Shown: piece by piece, positions 1 to 4,841 of the stretch | Layout of the letters: each line of letters starts with the position of its first letter | Numbering within the stretch: position 1 is the stretch's first letter | Source: Phycisphaerae bacterium | GTDB lineage: Bacteria > Planctomycetota > Phycisphaerae > Phycisphaerales > SM1A02 | Assembly: GCA_030432455.1 (NCBI GenBank) | Contig: JAUIHC010000084.1 | Location: 1-9,864, forward strand | Length of the DNA: 9,864 nucleotides | Reading direction: 5' to 3' | The notes under the pieces: generated by a model | The model's database searches: none | The model's input: only the letters and a program-made list of their open reading frames with translations | Told to the model about the DNA's origin: nothing | Translations under genes and position numbers: made by a program

Positions 1-179
1 GCCACGCTCCGACCGGCAAGGGCGGTGCGGAACGCCTCGGGACGCGACTTCAGATCCACCGCGAGGTCGAGCAGCGAGGTGATCGTGTCGCCGTCGAGAT
101 CGCTGATGGCGAGGAGGTCGTTCGGCACGGAGGGGGCCGCGGACCACGGGGGTCCGGGGACGGCGGTGGTGACGCTCAT
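1..179 (-). CDS. argF: Ornithine carbamoyltransferase, N-terminal fragment (cut by window edge)
   Basis: ArgF condenses ornithine with carbamoyl phosphate to give citrulline, the sixth step of arginine synthesis, in the cytoplasm. Only the first 59 residues are visible. After a Pro-rich lead of about 20 residues comes DLLAISDL, then a helix resembling SLLDLAVDLKSRPEAF, then LAGRSVA. This is the opening of the carbamoyl-phosphate-binding domain, where the family usually shows a 'LLDLAAELKA...LAGKSVALLF' pattern. The catalytic STRTR and HPxQ motifs would lie outside the window, so aspartate carbamoyltransferase is not strictly excluded, but the N-terminus and the arg context favour ArgF. The ATG (177-179) overlaps the argB stop as ATGA, which suggests translational coupling. 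A GGAG at 188-191 sits 8 bases upstream. The N-terminal lead before DLLAISDL is somewhat longer than usual. Confidence 0.85.
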   Translation of the reverse strand, partial: MSVTTAVPGPPWSAAPSVPNDLLAISDLDGDTITSLLDLAVDLKSRPEAFRTALAGRSV

Positions 180-1045
180 GAGCGACTCTCCAGCAGGGCG
201 TCGCCGATCTCGATCGACGGAGTGAACGAGGCGGGGGTGGCCGGGCGGACGATCGTGGCGGTGGTCTCCTCGGCGAGCGGGGCGGCGAGCACCGCCGGAT
301 CGGCCCAGTGACCGATGACGACCGGACATCCGGCGGCCTCGGCCGCGACGAGGGCGCCGCGAACCTTCGGAATCATGCCACCCGAGATCGTGCCATCCTC
401 GATCAGCGACTCGATCGTCCCGGCGTCGAGGAATCGAATCACGGTGCGATCGGCATCCAGCACCCCGGGCACATCGGTGAGCAGCAGCAGCGCCTCGGCG
501 TCGATCGCCGCCGCGACCCCGGCGGCGGCATCATCGGCGTTCACGTTCACCGGCGAGCCGTCGGCGAGCAGGCCGATCGACGAGATGACCGGCACCAGAC
601 GCGAGGCCACCAGCGACGCGAGCAGCGTGGCGCGGCCGCCGGTGACGGTGCCGACAGCGCCGGGGTCGAAGGGCACCGGCAGGATCGAGGTCGTGATGCC
701 CGCGTCGTCTCCGAGTCGCAGGGCGATCGACGGCACGCTGCGACGACGAAGATCCGAGAGCAGACCGGTGCCGACCTCGCCCGCGAGGATCGCGGCGATC
801 TCGGGCATGAGTTCGTGGGGCGTCACGCGGATGCCGTCGATGCGTTCGGTCGTCGCGCCGATGCGGCCGAGGTGCCGATCGACCGCGGCGCCGCCGCCGT
901 GCACCACCACGACGCGGGCGCCCGCGGCGGTGGCGGCGGCCAGTCGGTCGAGGAACGCCGGTCGGGCGGTCGCGTCGTCGAGCAGGGCGCCGCCGATCTT
1001 CACGACGATGGGGCGGGGATCGAGATCCGAGGGGTCGATCAGCAT
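176..1045 (-). CDS. argB: Acetylglutamate kinase
   Basis: ArgB phosphorylates N-acetylglutamate with ATP, the second step of arginine synthesis, in the cytoplasm. The 289-residue product has a normal length and amino-acid-kinase fold. Visible motifs are VVKIGG (residues 14-19, phosphate-contacting Lys16), VVVHGGG (46-52, the glycine loop holding the substrate), GIRVT (71-75), NVNADDAA (167-174, substrate amide contact), LLLLTDVPGV (186-195, nucleotide site) and GGMIPKV (222-228, Lys227). The chosen ATG overlaps the argC stop by 7 bases and has GGAG 7 bases upstream, and the kinase homology begins about 10 residues in. The frame stays open further upstream, to 1288, but that stretch lies inside argC and does not resemble a kinase. 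An arginine-feedback N-terminal helix of the long type is not evident, so control is probably transcriptional through ArgR. The last 20 residues or so are a short extra tail. Confidence 0.95.
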   Translation of the reverse strand: MLIDPSDLDPRPIVVKIGGALLDDATARPAFLDRLAAATAAGARVVVVHGGGAAVDRHLGRIGATTERIDGIRVTPHELMPEIAAILAGEVGTGLLSDLRRRSVPSIALRLGDDAGITTSILPVPFDPGAVGTVTGGRATLLASLVASRLVPVISSIGLLADGSPVNVNADDAAAGVAAAIDAEALLLLTDVPGVLDADRTVIRFLDAGTIESLIEDGTISGGMIPKVRGALVAAEAAGCPVVIGHWADPAVLAAPLAEETTATIVRPATPASFTPSIEIGDALLESRS

Positions 1046-2091
1046 CGGGCGGCTCCAGTCGAGGGGGCGGCCGAGGTGGCGACGAGACCGAGATCGCGGG
1101 GAAGACCGCACCGCAGGTTCAGGCACTGCACCGCCTGGCCCGCGGCGCCCTTGACGAGGTTGTCGATCGCGCTCGAGATCAGGAGCCGCCGATGCGACGG
1201 GGCGCCGCGGAGTCCGATGTCGCAGCGGTTGCCGTACCGCACCGCGCCGACGCTCGGCCACGATCCGGCGGGCAGCACGTGCACGCATGCGTGATCGGCG
1301 TAGGTCCGTTCAAGCACCGCGCGGGCATCGGACTCGGTCGCACCCTCGACAAGTCGCAGGTGGATCGCGGAGAGGATGCCGCGGTCGAAGGCGCCCAGAT
1401 GCGGTGTGAACATCACGGGCACGCCGGCGTGCTCGGCCATCTCCGGCTGGTGGCGATGTTCGAGGGCGCCGTAGGCCTGCAGGCTGACTTCGCAGAACGA
1501 GGTGTGCGCCTTCGCGGCGCGGCCCGCGCCGCTGACGCCGCTCGTCGAGTCGACGATCACCACCTCGGCGAGATCGACCAGTCCGGCATCGACCAGCGGC
1601 CGCACCGGCAGGATCACCGAGGTCGGATAGCAGCCGGGCACCGCGACGAGCGACGCGGTCGCGATCGCGTCGCCCGCGAGTTCGGCGATGCCGTAGACCG
1701 CGTCGGCGAGCAGTTCCGGTCGATCGTGCGTGAAGCCGTAGTGCGCGGGGTAGTCCGCGGGGTCTGAGAGTCGGAACGCCGCAGAGAGATCGATCACTGG
1801 CACGCCGCGATCGACGAACCACGGCGCCAGTTCGAGGCTCGCCTCGTGCGGGGTCGCCAGCAGCACCGCATCGACGCTCGCAGCCACGATCGCCTCGGGA
1901 TCGAGCGGCGTGAGCGGAAGCGGCCCGCCGCCCCGGAGTCGGGGATGCAGGTCCGCGAGATCCGCGGCCGCGGCCTCGGTGCGACTCGAACCCGTGAGGA
2001 TCGCGAGATCGAACTCGGGATGGCTTCGAAGGATGGAGACGAGTTCGGCGCCGGCGTAGCCGGTGGCGCCGACGACCGCGACGGTCGGCAT
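1039..2091 (-). CDS. argC: N-acetyl-gamma-glutamyl-phosphate reductase
   Basis: ArgC reduces N-acetylglutamyl phosphate with NADPH to the semialdehyde, the third step of arginine synthesis. The 350-residue product is full length. The N-terminal Rossmann motif GATGYAGAEL is at residues 8-17. The catalytic cysteine is Cys154 in VPGCYPT (151-157). The HRHQPE stretch (212-217) carries the conserved substrate/base histidine region, and NLVKGAAGQAVQCLN (311-325) is the family's C-terminal signature. The ATG at 2089-2091 follows the argR stop after 3 bases, with GGAG (2100-2103) at 8-base spacing inside the end of argR. The gene therefore sits in an argR-argC-argB-argF transcript. About 20 residues after the last conserved motif are Ala-rich and poorly recognisable, which is a minor oddity. 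All expected catalytic residues are present. Confidence 0.96.
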   Translation of the reverse strand: MPTVAVVGATGYAGAELVSILRSHPEFDLAILTGSSRTEAAAADLADLHPRLRGGGPLPLTPLDPEAIVAASVDAVLLATPHEASLELAPWFVDRGVPVIDLSAAFRLSDPADYPAHYGFTHDRPELLADAVYGIAELAGDAIATASLVAVPGCYPTSVILPVRPLVDAGLVDLAEVVIVDSTSGVSGAGRAAKAHTSFCEVSLQAYGALEHRHQPEMAEHAGVPVMFTPHLGAFDRGILSAIHLRLVEGATESDARAVLERTYADHACVHVLPAGSWPSVGAVRYGNRCDIGLRGAPSHRRLLISSAIDNLVKGAAGQAVQCLNLRCGLPRDLGLVATSAAPSTGAARC

Positions 2092-2094
2092 GGC

Positions 2095-2550
2095 TCAGGC
2101 TCCGCGCTGGAGTGCGGCAGGGGGGAAGAGGCCCGTCGCCAGTCGCCGGGCGGCGGCGACGGTTCGGGCCGCGACGAACACCGTGTCGTCGCCGGCGATC
2201 GTCCCGAGCACGTCGGGGTCGCGCATCGCATCGATCCGCTGCGCCACCGGATGGGCGTGGGCGGGCGGGGTTCTGAGAACGAGGATCGTGCCGCCGATCT
2301 CCGCCGAGACCACCACATCGGACGCGGCATCGGCCGGTCCGGTCGAGGTCGCGGTCGTCAGGGAGGGGCCGGGGAGTTCGTATCCGAGAGGGGACTTCAC
2401 GGCCCCGATCGCCGCGAGATCACGGCTCAGCGTGGTCTGGGTCGCCGTGACCCCGAGATCGGCGAGCCGATCAGCAAGCTCCTGCTGCGTGGCCACCGGG
2501 CCCCGCCGCAGGAGTTCCAGAATCATGGCTCGTCGCTGGGACGCATTCAT
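2095..2550 (-). CDS. argR: Arginine repressor ArgR
   Basis: ArgR is a hexameric DNA-binding protein that uses L-arginine as corepressor on arginine-synthesis genes. The 151-residue product matches the family length of about 150-156. The N-terminal winged helix-turn-helix spans residues 3-65, with TQQELADRLADLG leading to TQTTLSRDL (37-45), the equivalent of the family's recognition motif TQATVSRDI. The C-terminal oligomerisation domain (about 78-145) carries GTIAGDDTVFV (116-126), whose paired aspartates bind arginine in known ArgR structures. The frame is open far upstream (to 2979), but helix-turn-helix homology starts right at MNASQRR. The ATG at 2548-2550 has no Shine-Dalgarno and coincides with the predicted transcription start. 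Another ATG at 2572-2574 lies inside the promoter and is less likely. As first gene of the arg operon it probably represses its own synthesis. Confidence 0.93.
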   Translation of the reverse strand: MNASQRRAMILELLRRGPVATQQELADRLADLGVTATQTTLSRDLAAIGAVKSPLGYELPGPSLTTATSTGPADAASDVVVSAEIGGTILVLRTPPAHAHPVAQRIDAMRDPDVLGTIAGDDTVFVAARTVAAARRLATGLFPPAALQRGA

Positions 2551-2581
2551 GCCATGAATATGCACAAGAGGCATGAATATG
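2543..2581. promoter_or_regulatory. Putative ArgR operator: three CATGAAT half-sites
   Basis: On the plus strand CATGAATATG occurs twice, at 2553-2562 and 2572-2581, exactly 19 bp apart. The inverted form GCATTCATG lies at 2543-2551, making the short palindrome ATTCAT-GCC-ATGAAT with the first copy. Known ARG boxes are built from TGAAT/ATTCA half-sites, with CATGAAT in Bacillus-type boxes. All three half-sites overlap the -35, -10 or start region of the argR promoter, so occupancy would block transcription. The 19-bp spacing is close to, but not the same as, the classical two-box spacing of about 21 bp. Confidence 0.55.
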
Positions 2582-2585
2582 TCAA
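2557..2585 (-). promoter_or_regulatory. argRCBF promoter, predicted leaderless start
   Basis: On the minus strand a perfect -35 TTGACA (2580-2585) is followed after 17 bp by CATATT (2557-2562, 4 of 6 matches to TATAAT). Counting 7 bases past the -10 places the transcription start at 2550, the A of the argR ATG. No Shine-Dalgarno is visible before that ATG, which fits a leaderless mRNA. The sigma-70-type consensus is seen directly; the start point is inferred from spacing. Confidence 0.7.
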
Positions 2586-2854
2586 GCGAGGGGACGGTTT
2601 GATGGCCAACAGGAGGCGCGTTGTGGATATTCGGACCTTGGCTCGAATCCTCCGGGCCAGGTTCGTTCAGGTCATGCAAGAAATGCGGGTCATGCGAGGG
2701 AGTTGCTTGGGGGCGAGGCGGTCCTGCGATACTCTTCGGAGGTCTCCGAGTGGTTGGGAGACGTTCCCCTCGTTTCCCACCGTGGGCGGTCGGGCCGCGG
2801 AAACGCCCGTCGCCAGCTCTCGTCGTTCCCCCTTCAACAGGAAGAAGAGAACCC
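2586..2854 (+). promoter_or_regulatory. Gene-free region and weak promoter candidate for the secreted-protein gene
   Basis: No gene is supported in this stretch between the divergent argR and the secreted-protein gene. The best plus-strand promoter candidate is an extended -10, TGC followed by GATACT (2725-2733). Its poor -35 is TTGCTT (2703-2708), with a 19-bp spacer. This predicts a start near 2740 and a 5' leader of about 115 bases. A small hairpin, GTCTCC (2742-2747) with GGAGAC (2757-2762), would lie at the start of that leader. The ribosome site AGGAAG is at 2839-2844, 10 bases before the ATG. The promoter call is weak. Confidence 0.35.
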
Positions 2855-3496
2855 ATGCGTACCCCGCTCCTCGCGACCGTTGCGGTCGCCGCGATGGCTT
2901 CCTCGGCCATGGCCGAGATTTCCGCCTCCTCCGGCTGGGAGGACAATGCCGCCGACGCGCTGCTCGGCACCTTCGGCAACGTCTCCGACTACGGCTACGA
3001 CCAGGCCAACCCCTTCGCGGGCAACAGCAGCCTGTTCATCATGGAAGATCCGCTGAGCGGCACCCCGCAGGGCTATGTCGCCTGGATCCGCGGCCTCAGC
3101 GAAGGTGACACCGTCACCGTCAGCATGTGGTTCAAGGGCGAGGACTCCGGCTCGGGCGACACCATCGCCAAGGGCCGTCTCTGGGCGCACTACACCGACG
3201 AGGTCGACACCACCTCGTACCTCGGATCGGCCAGTGGTCCGTCGGACTACGCCGGTGACGAAGGCGTCTGGGAGCAGAGCACCTACACCTGGACCATCGC
3301 CGCGGATCAGACCGCCATCATGATCGAGGCGCGTCTCTACAGCTACGGCGAGAACAACATGATCCTCGGCGACGACATGGTCGTCACCGTCAGCAACGAC
3401 AACGCGAACATCACCGTCGCCGGCGTCATCCCGGCGCCGGGTGCGATCGCGCTGCTCGGCATGGCCGGCCTCGCCGGTCGCCGTCGTCGCGGCTGA
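2855..3496 (+). CDS. Secreted beta-rich protein with PEP-CTERM-like (PAPGA) sorting tail
   Basis: The 213-residue protein is probably exported and processed at the cell surface; its function is unknown. A signal peptide is clear: MRTPLL, a hydrophobic Ala/Val/Met core, and AMA at residues 18-20 before Glu21. The mature body (21-190) alternates short beta-type stretches with Gly/Asp/Ser turns and many aromatic residues, such as GYVAWIRGLSEGDTVTVSMW (73-92) and a stretch ending in GVWEQSTYTWTIA. This resembles a jelly-roll or carbohydrate-binding sandwich, but that is an inference from pattern. The tail (191-213) is VIPAPGAIALLGMAGLAG followed by RRRR, the PEP-CTERM layout of Pro motif, hydrophobic stretch and Arg cluster, with PAPG in place of PEP and a short hydrophobic stretch. 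In that system an exosortase cleaves or anchors the protein. The frame is open upstream to 2621, but signal-peptide logic and the ribosome site at 2839-2844 fix this ATG. It stands alone, transcribed divergently from argR and convergently with infC. Confidence 0.85.
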   Translation: MRTPLLATVAVAAMASSAMAEISASSGWEDNAADALLGTFGNVSDYGYDQANPFAGNSSLFIMEDPLSGTPQGYVAWIRGLSEGDTVTVSMWFKGEDSGSGDTIAKGRLWAHYTDEVDTTSYLGSASGPSDYAGDEGVWEQSTYTWTIAADQTAIMIEARLYSYGENNMILGDDMVVTVSNDNANITVAGVIPAPGAIALLGMAGLAGRRRRG

Positions 3497-3535
3497 ATCC
3501 GCCGACCCCGACTCGCTCGCGAGTCGAGGTGACTG

Positions 3536-3576
3536 AACGAACGCCGCGGGCTCCTTGGAGCCCGCGGCGATTCGTT
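3536..3576. terminator. Bidirectional hairpin terminator between secreted-protein gene and infC
   Basis: A 13-base arm (3542-3554) pairs perfectly with 3557-3569, so the true loop is CTTG with 12 pairs. The flanks AACGAA (3536-3541) and TTCGTT (3571-3576) can extend the stem past one bulged A at 3570. Both strands therefore leave the GC stem into TTCGTT instead of a plain T-run, which suits termination of both convergent transcripts. A smaller 7-bp hairpin (3509-3515 with 3520-3526) lies just upstream. The infC stop is 45 bases away on the other side. Confidence 0.75.
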
Positions 3577-3620
3577 GTGGGCGGGAATGGACGATGGAGA
3601 ACGGGGGCGGGGGGCGGGAA

Positions 3621-4274
3621 TCACTCCTCGCCGCTGTCGGTTGCCTCCGCGGCGTCTGCGGCGGCCACGGCTTCGGCCTCCTTGGCGACCTCGGGGTCGT
3701 TCTCCTCGGTGGCCTTGCCTTCGGCCTCCATCTTGCGGCGGTAGGTGTCGATCTTCCGCTTGTCGGGGCCGATGATGACGCTCATGCGGCGACCGGCCAT
3801 GCGGGGCTCGGTCTCGACCTTTCCAAGTTCCTCGAGCTGGGCGATGATGTCCCGCATCCGCTCGTTGCCGCGTTCACGGTGGGCCATCTCTCGGCCGCGG
3901 AACTGCTGGACGATCTGGACCTTGTGTCCTTCGAGCAGGAACTTGCGGGCCTGACGCATGCGGATCGCGATGTCGTGCGGATCGATCTTCATCGATCGCC
4001 CGAGTCGGACCTCCTTCAGTTCGGAGACCTTCGACTTCGCCTTGTTCGCCTTCTCCTTCTTCGACTGCTCGTACTTGTAGCGGCCGTAGTCCATGATTCG
4101 GCAGACCGGGGGACGGCTGTCGGCGGCCATCTCCACGAGGTCCATGCCGAGGTCCCGGGCACGGCGCAGGGCATCCTGCGTCTCGACGACGCCGGCCTGC
4201 TCGCCGTTCTCGTCGATGAGTCGAATGGGGGAGATCCGGATCCGCTCGTTCATGCGGGGGCCGGTGGGACGCAT
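3621..4274 (-). CDS. infC: Translation initiation factor IF-3
   Basis: IF-3 binds the 30S subunit, keeps it apart from 50S and checks the start codon and initiator tRNA. From the ATG at 4272-4274 the product is 217 residues. The N-domain (about 8-75) contains NERIRISPIRLIDENGEQ and the family signature RIMDYGRYKYEQSK (59-72). A Lys-rich linker helix follows, then the C-domain (about 85-172) with VRLGRSMKIDPHD, QQFRGREMAH (123-132) and MSVIIGP. Unlike the 180-residue E. coli protein, it has an acidic Ala/Glu tail of about 45 residues (173-217). The start is uncertain. The frame is open to 4394, ATG codons at 4274 and 4253 have poorly spaced ribosome sites, and non-AUG codons at 4302-4310 have a better one. 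thrS and rpmI-rplT, its usual neighbours, are not adjacent. It converges on the secreted-protein gene and shares that terminator. Confidence 0.96.
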   Translation of the reverse strand: MRPTGPRMNERIRISPIRLIDENGEQAGVVETQDALRRARDLGMDLVEMAADSRPPVCRIMDYGRYKYEQSKKEKANKAKSKVSELKEVRLGRSMKIDPHDIAIRMRQARKFLLEGHKVQIVQQFRGREMAHRERGNERMRDIIAQLEELGKVETEPRMAGRRMSVIIGPDKRKIDTYRRKMEAEGKATEENDPEVAKEAEAVAAADAAEATDSGEE

Positions 4275-4301
4275 GTCCTCGCGTCCGAATCCTCTGCGTC
4301 G

Positions 4302-4324
4302 AATGGCGATGGCTGGGTCCTCTC
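4302..4324 (-). promoter_or_regulatory. Possible non-AUG start site of infC with Shine-Dalgarno
   Basis: In the infC frame, AUC at 4308-4310 is preceded by GAGAGG (4319-4324) at 8-base spacing, and AUU lies two codons later at 4302-4304 (14-base spacing). E. coli infC starts with AUU, which makes IF-3 regulate its own translation, and other rare starts are known in the family. Translation from here would add a basic RRRGFGRED stretch, like the basic N-termini of many IF-3 proteins. Confidence 0.45.
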
Positions 4325-4354
4325 GGGCGGCGGGATCAGAAGGATGTGAAGCCA

Positions 4355-4381
4355 CCTCCGGAACCGCCGCGGGTCCGGAGG
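4355..4381 (-). other. Hairpin in the infC leader
   Basis: CCTCCGGA (4355-4362) pairs with TCCGGAGG (4374-4381), an 8-bp perfect stem with an 11-base loop. It lies about 45-70 bases upstream of the candidate AUC start. Read as infC leader RNA it could be part of a translational control structure. It may also simply reflect high GC content. Confidence 0.4.
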
Positions 4382-4512
4382 GGAGTCGAGTCATGAGACG
4401 TGGACGCGACGGGGGCCGGCATGTCGGGGACGCTGGGCGTCCTCATGATGCGGGCCGGGCGGGGTCGAGCATGCGCTGGACTTCCGTGGGGGCCTCGGCC
4501 CCGGTGCGTCGC

Positions 4513-4543
4513 GGGTCGGACCGACACCATGTCGGCCAGACCC
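4513..4543 (-). other. Strong imperfect hairpin at the predicted infC mRNA 5' end
   Basis: GGGTC (4513-4517) pairs with GACCC (4539-4543), and CCGACA (4521-4526) pairs with TGTCGG (4530-4535) around a 3-base loop. Between them are one mismatch, one G-C pair and one G-U pair on the minus strand. The structure begins right at the start point predicted from the promoter candidate at 4549-4575, so it would cap the infC leader. Confidence 0.45.
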
Positions 4544-4548
4544 GTCAC

Positions 4549-4575
4549 GGTATATCGGCCGGGGGCGCGAATCAA
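4549..4575 (-). promoter_or_regulatory. Promoter candidate for infC
   Basis: On the minus strand, TTGATT (4570-4575) and TATACC (4549-4554) each match the sigma-70 consensus at 4 of 6 positions, but the 15-bp spacer is short. The predicted start is near 4542, giving a leader of about 230 bases to the AUC/AUU codons. The surroundings are GC-rich, so the A+T patch stands out, but the evidence is modest. Confidence 0.35.
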
Positions 4576-4625
4576 GATGATCGGGGAATGGTGGTCGGCC
4601 CGATCGGGCATCGGTCGGTCGGTGG

Positions 4626-4681
4626 ACACCCGGAGCGTGCCCGGTCCCGACTCGGCATCCGGGTGTGGTGGTCCGAGTCGG
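4626..4681. repeat. Two interleaved 9-bp inverted repeats (pseudoknot-like topology)
   Basis: ACACCCGGA (4626-4634) is the exact inverse complement of 4658-4666. CCGACTCGG (4647-4655), lying inside that first loop, is the exact inverse complement of 4673-4681, outside it. The order is stem1, stem2, stem1', stem2', which is an H-type pseudoknot layout with connecting loops of 12, 2 and 6 bases. As DNA, these could instead be two overlapping operators just upstream of the beta-helix gene promoter. Confidence 0.5.
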
Positions 4682-4712
4682 CCGGAGTCGCCACGGGGCC
4701 TGCCGATGGTCC

Positions 4713-4746
4713 TTGACGCCTGGATTGATTTGACGCCTAGATTGAA
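4713..4746 (+). repeat. Tandem 17-bp direct repeat at the beta-helix gene promoter
   Basis: TTGACGCCTGGATTGAT (4713-4729) is followed with no gap by TTGACGCCTAGATTGAA (4730-4746), 15 of 17 bases identical. The second copy supplies the -35-like TTGACG of the promoter candidate. Tandem half-sites with a period near two helix turns are typical of response-regulator or other activator sites, but no regulator is identifiable here. Confidence 0.6.
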
Positions 4747-4757
4747 AAGGGTACTCT
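4730..4757 (+). promoter_or_regulatory. Promoter candidate for the beta-helix mosaic gene
   Basis: TTGACG (4730-4735, 5 of 6 to TTGACA), a 16-bp spacer, then TACTCT (4752-4757, 3 of 6 to TATAAT). The predicted start is near 4764, with a leader of about 78 bases. A weak -10 beside a good -35 that forms part of a tandem repeat suggests a promoter that needs an activator, but this is inference. Confidence 0.45.
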
Positions 4758-4841
4758 CCCTGTCTGGGCTAGGTGTGCGGCATCGCCGTGTCGGCCGGTC
4801 CCGATATCCCGTCACTCAACGAGATCAAGAAGGAGATCAAG

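Larger units (their letters stand above)
4395..4841. other. Gene-free control region between infC and the beta-helix gene
   Basis: About 450 bases with no credible coding sequence. Open frames here are Arg/Gly/Pro-rich, lack ribosome sites and match no family pattern. The region holds the divergent promoters, hairpins, interleaved inverted repeats and tandem repeat listed separately. A further 6-bp GGGGCC/GGCCCC inverted repeat (4489-4502) is probably compositional. Confidence 0.6.

Noticed and set aside
1046..1288. N-terminal extension of argB
   Set aside because: It would overlap argC by about 250 bases, is Arg-rich, and is unnecessary given the well-placed ribosome site before 1045.
308..1294. 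Long plus-strand open frames antisense to argB and argC
   Set aside because: The products are Arg/Ala/Gly-rich without recognisable domains, while the minus-strand frames carry intact kinase and reductase motifs.
2551..2979. N-terminal extension of argR to upstream ATG codons
   Set aside because: The extra residues match nothing in ArgR and would run through the promoter; homology begins at the ATG of 2548-2550.
1846..3108. 420-codon plus-strand open frame over argC, argR and the intergenic region
   Set aside because: It crosses several genes and a clear promoter region, its product is low-complexity Arg/Gly-rich, and the opposite-strand genes have strong family motifs.
4275..4394. infC start at the far upstream ATG 4392-4394
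   Set aside because: There is no ribosome site before it, and the first 30 residues do not look like IF-3. A start at 4310, 4304, 4274 or 4253 is more likely.
4713..4746. Attachment site or target-site duplication of a mobile element
   Set aside because: The two copies are adjacent with nothing between them, and no integrase or transposase is present in the window. A regulatory site is the simpler reading.
4773..4841. Beta-helix protein starting at the ATG of 4773
   Set aside because: It would put 23 polar residues ahead of a clear signal peptide, and AAGGAG is correctly spaced for the ATG at 4842.
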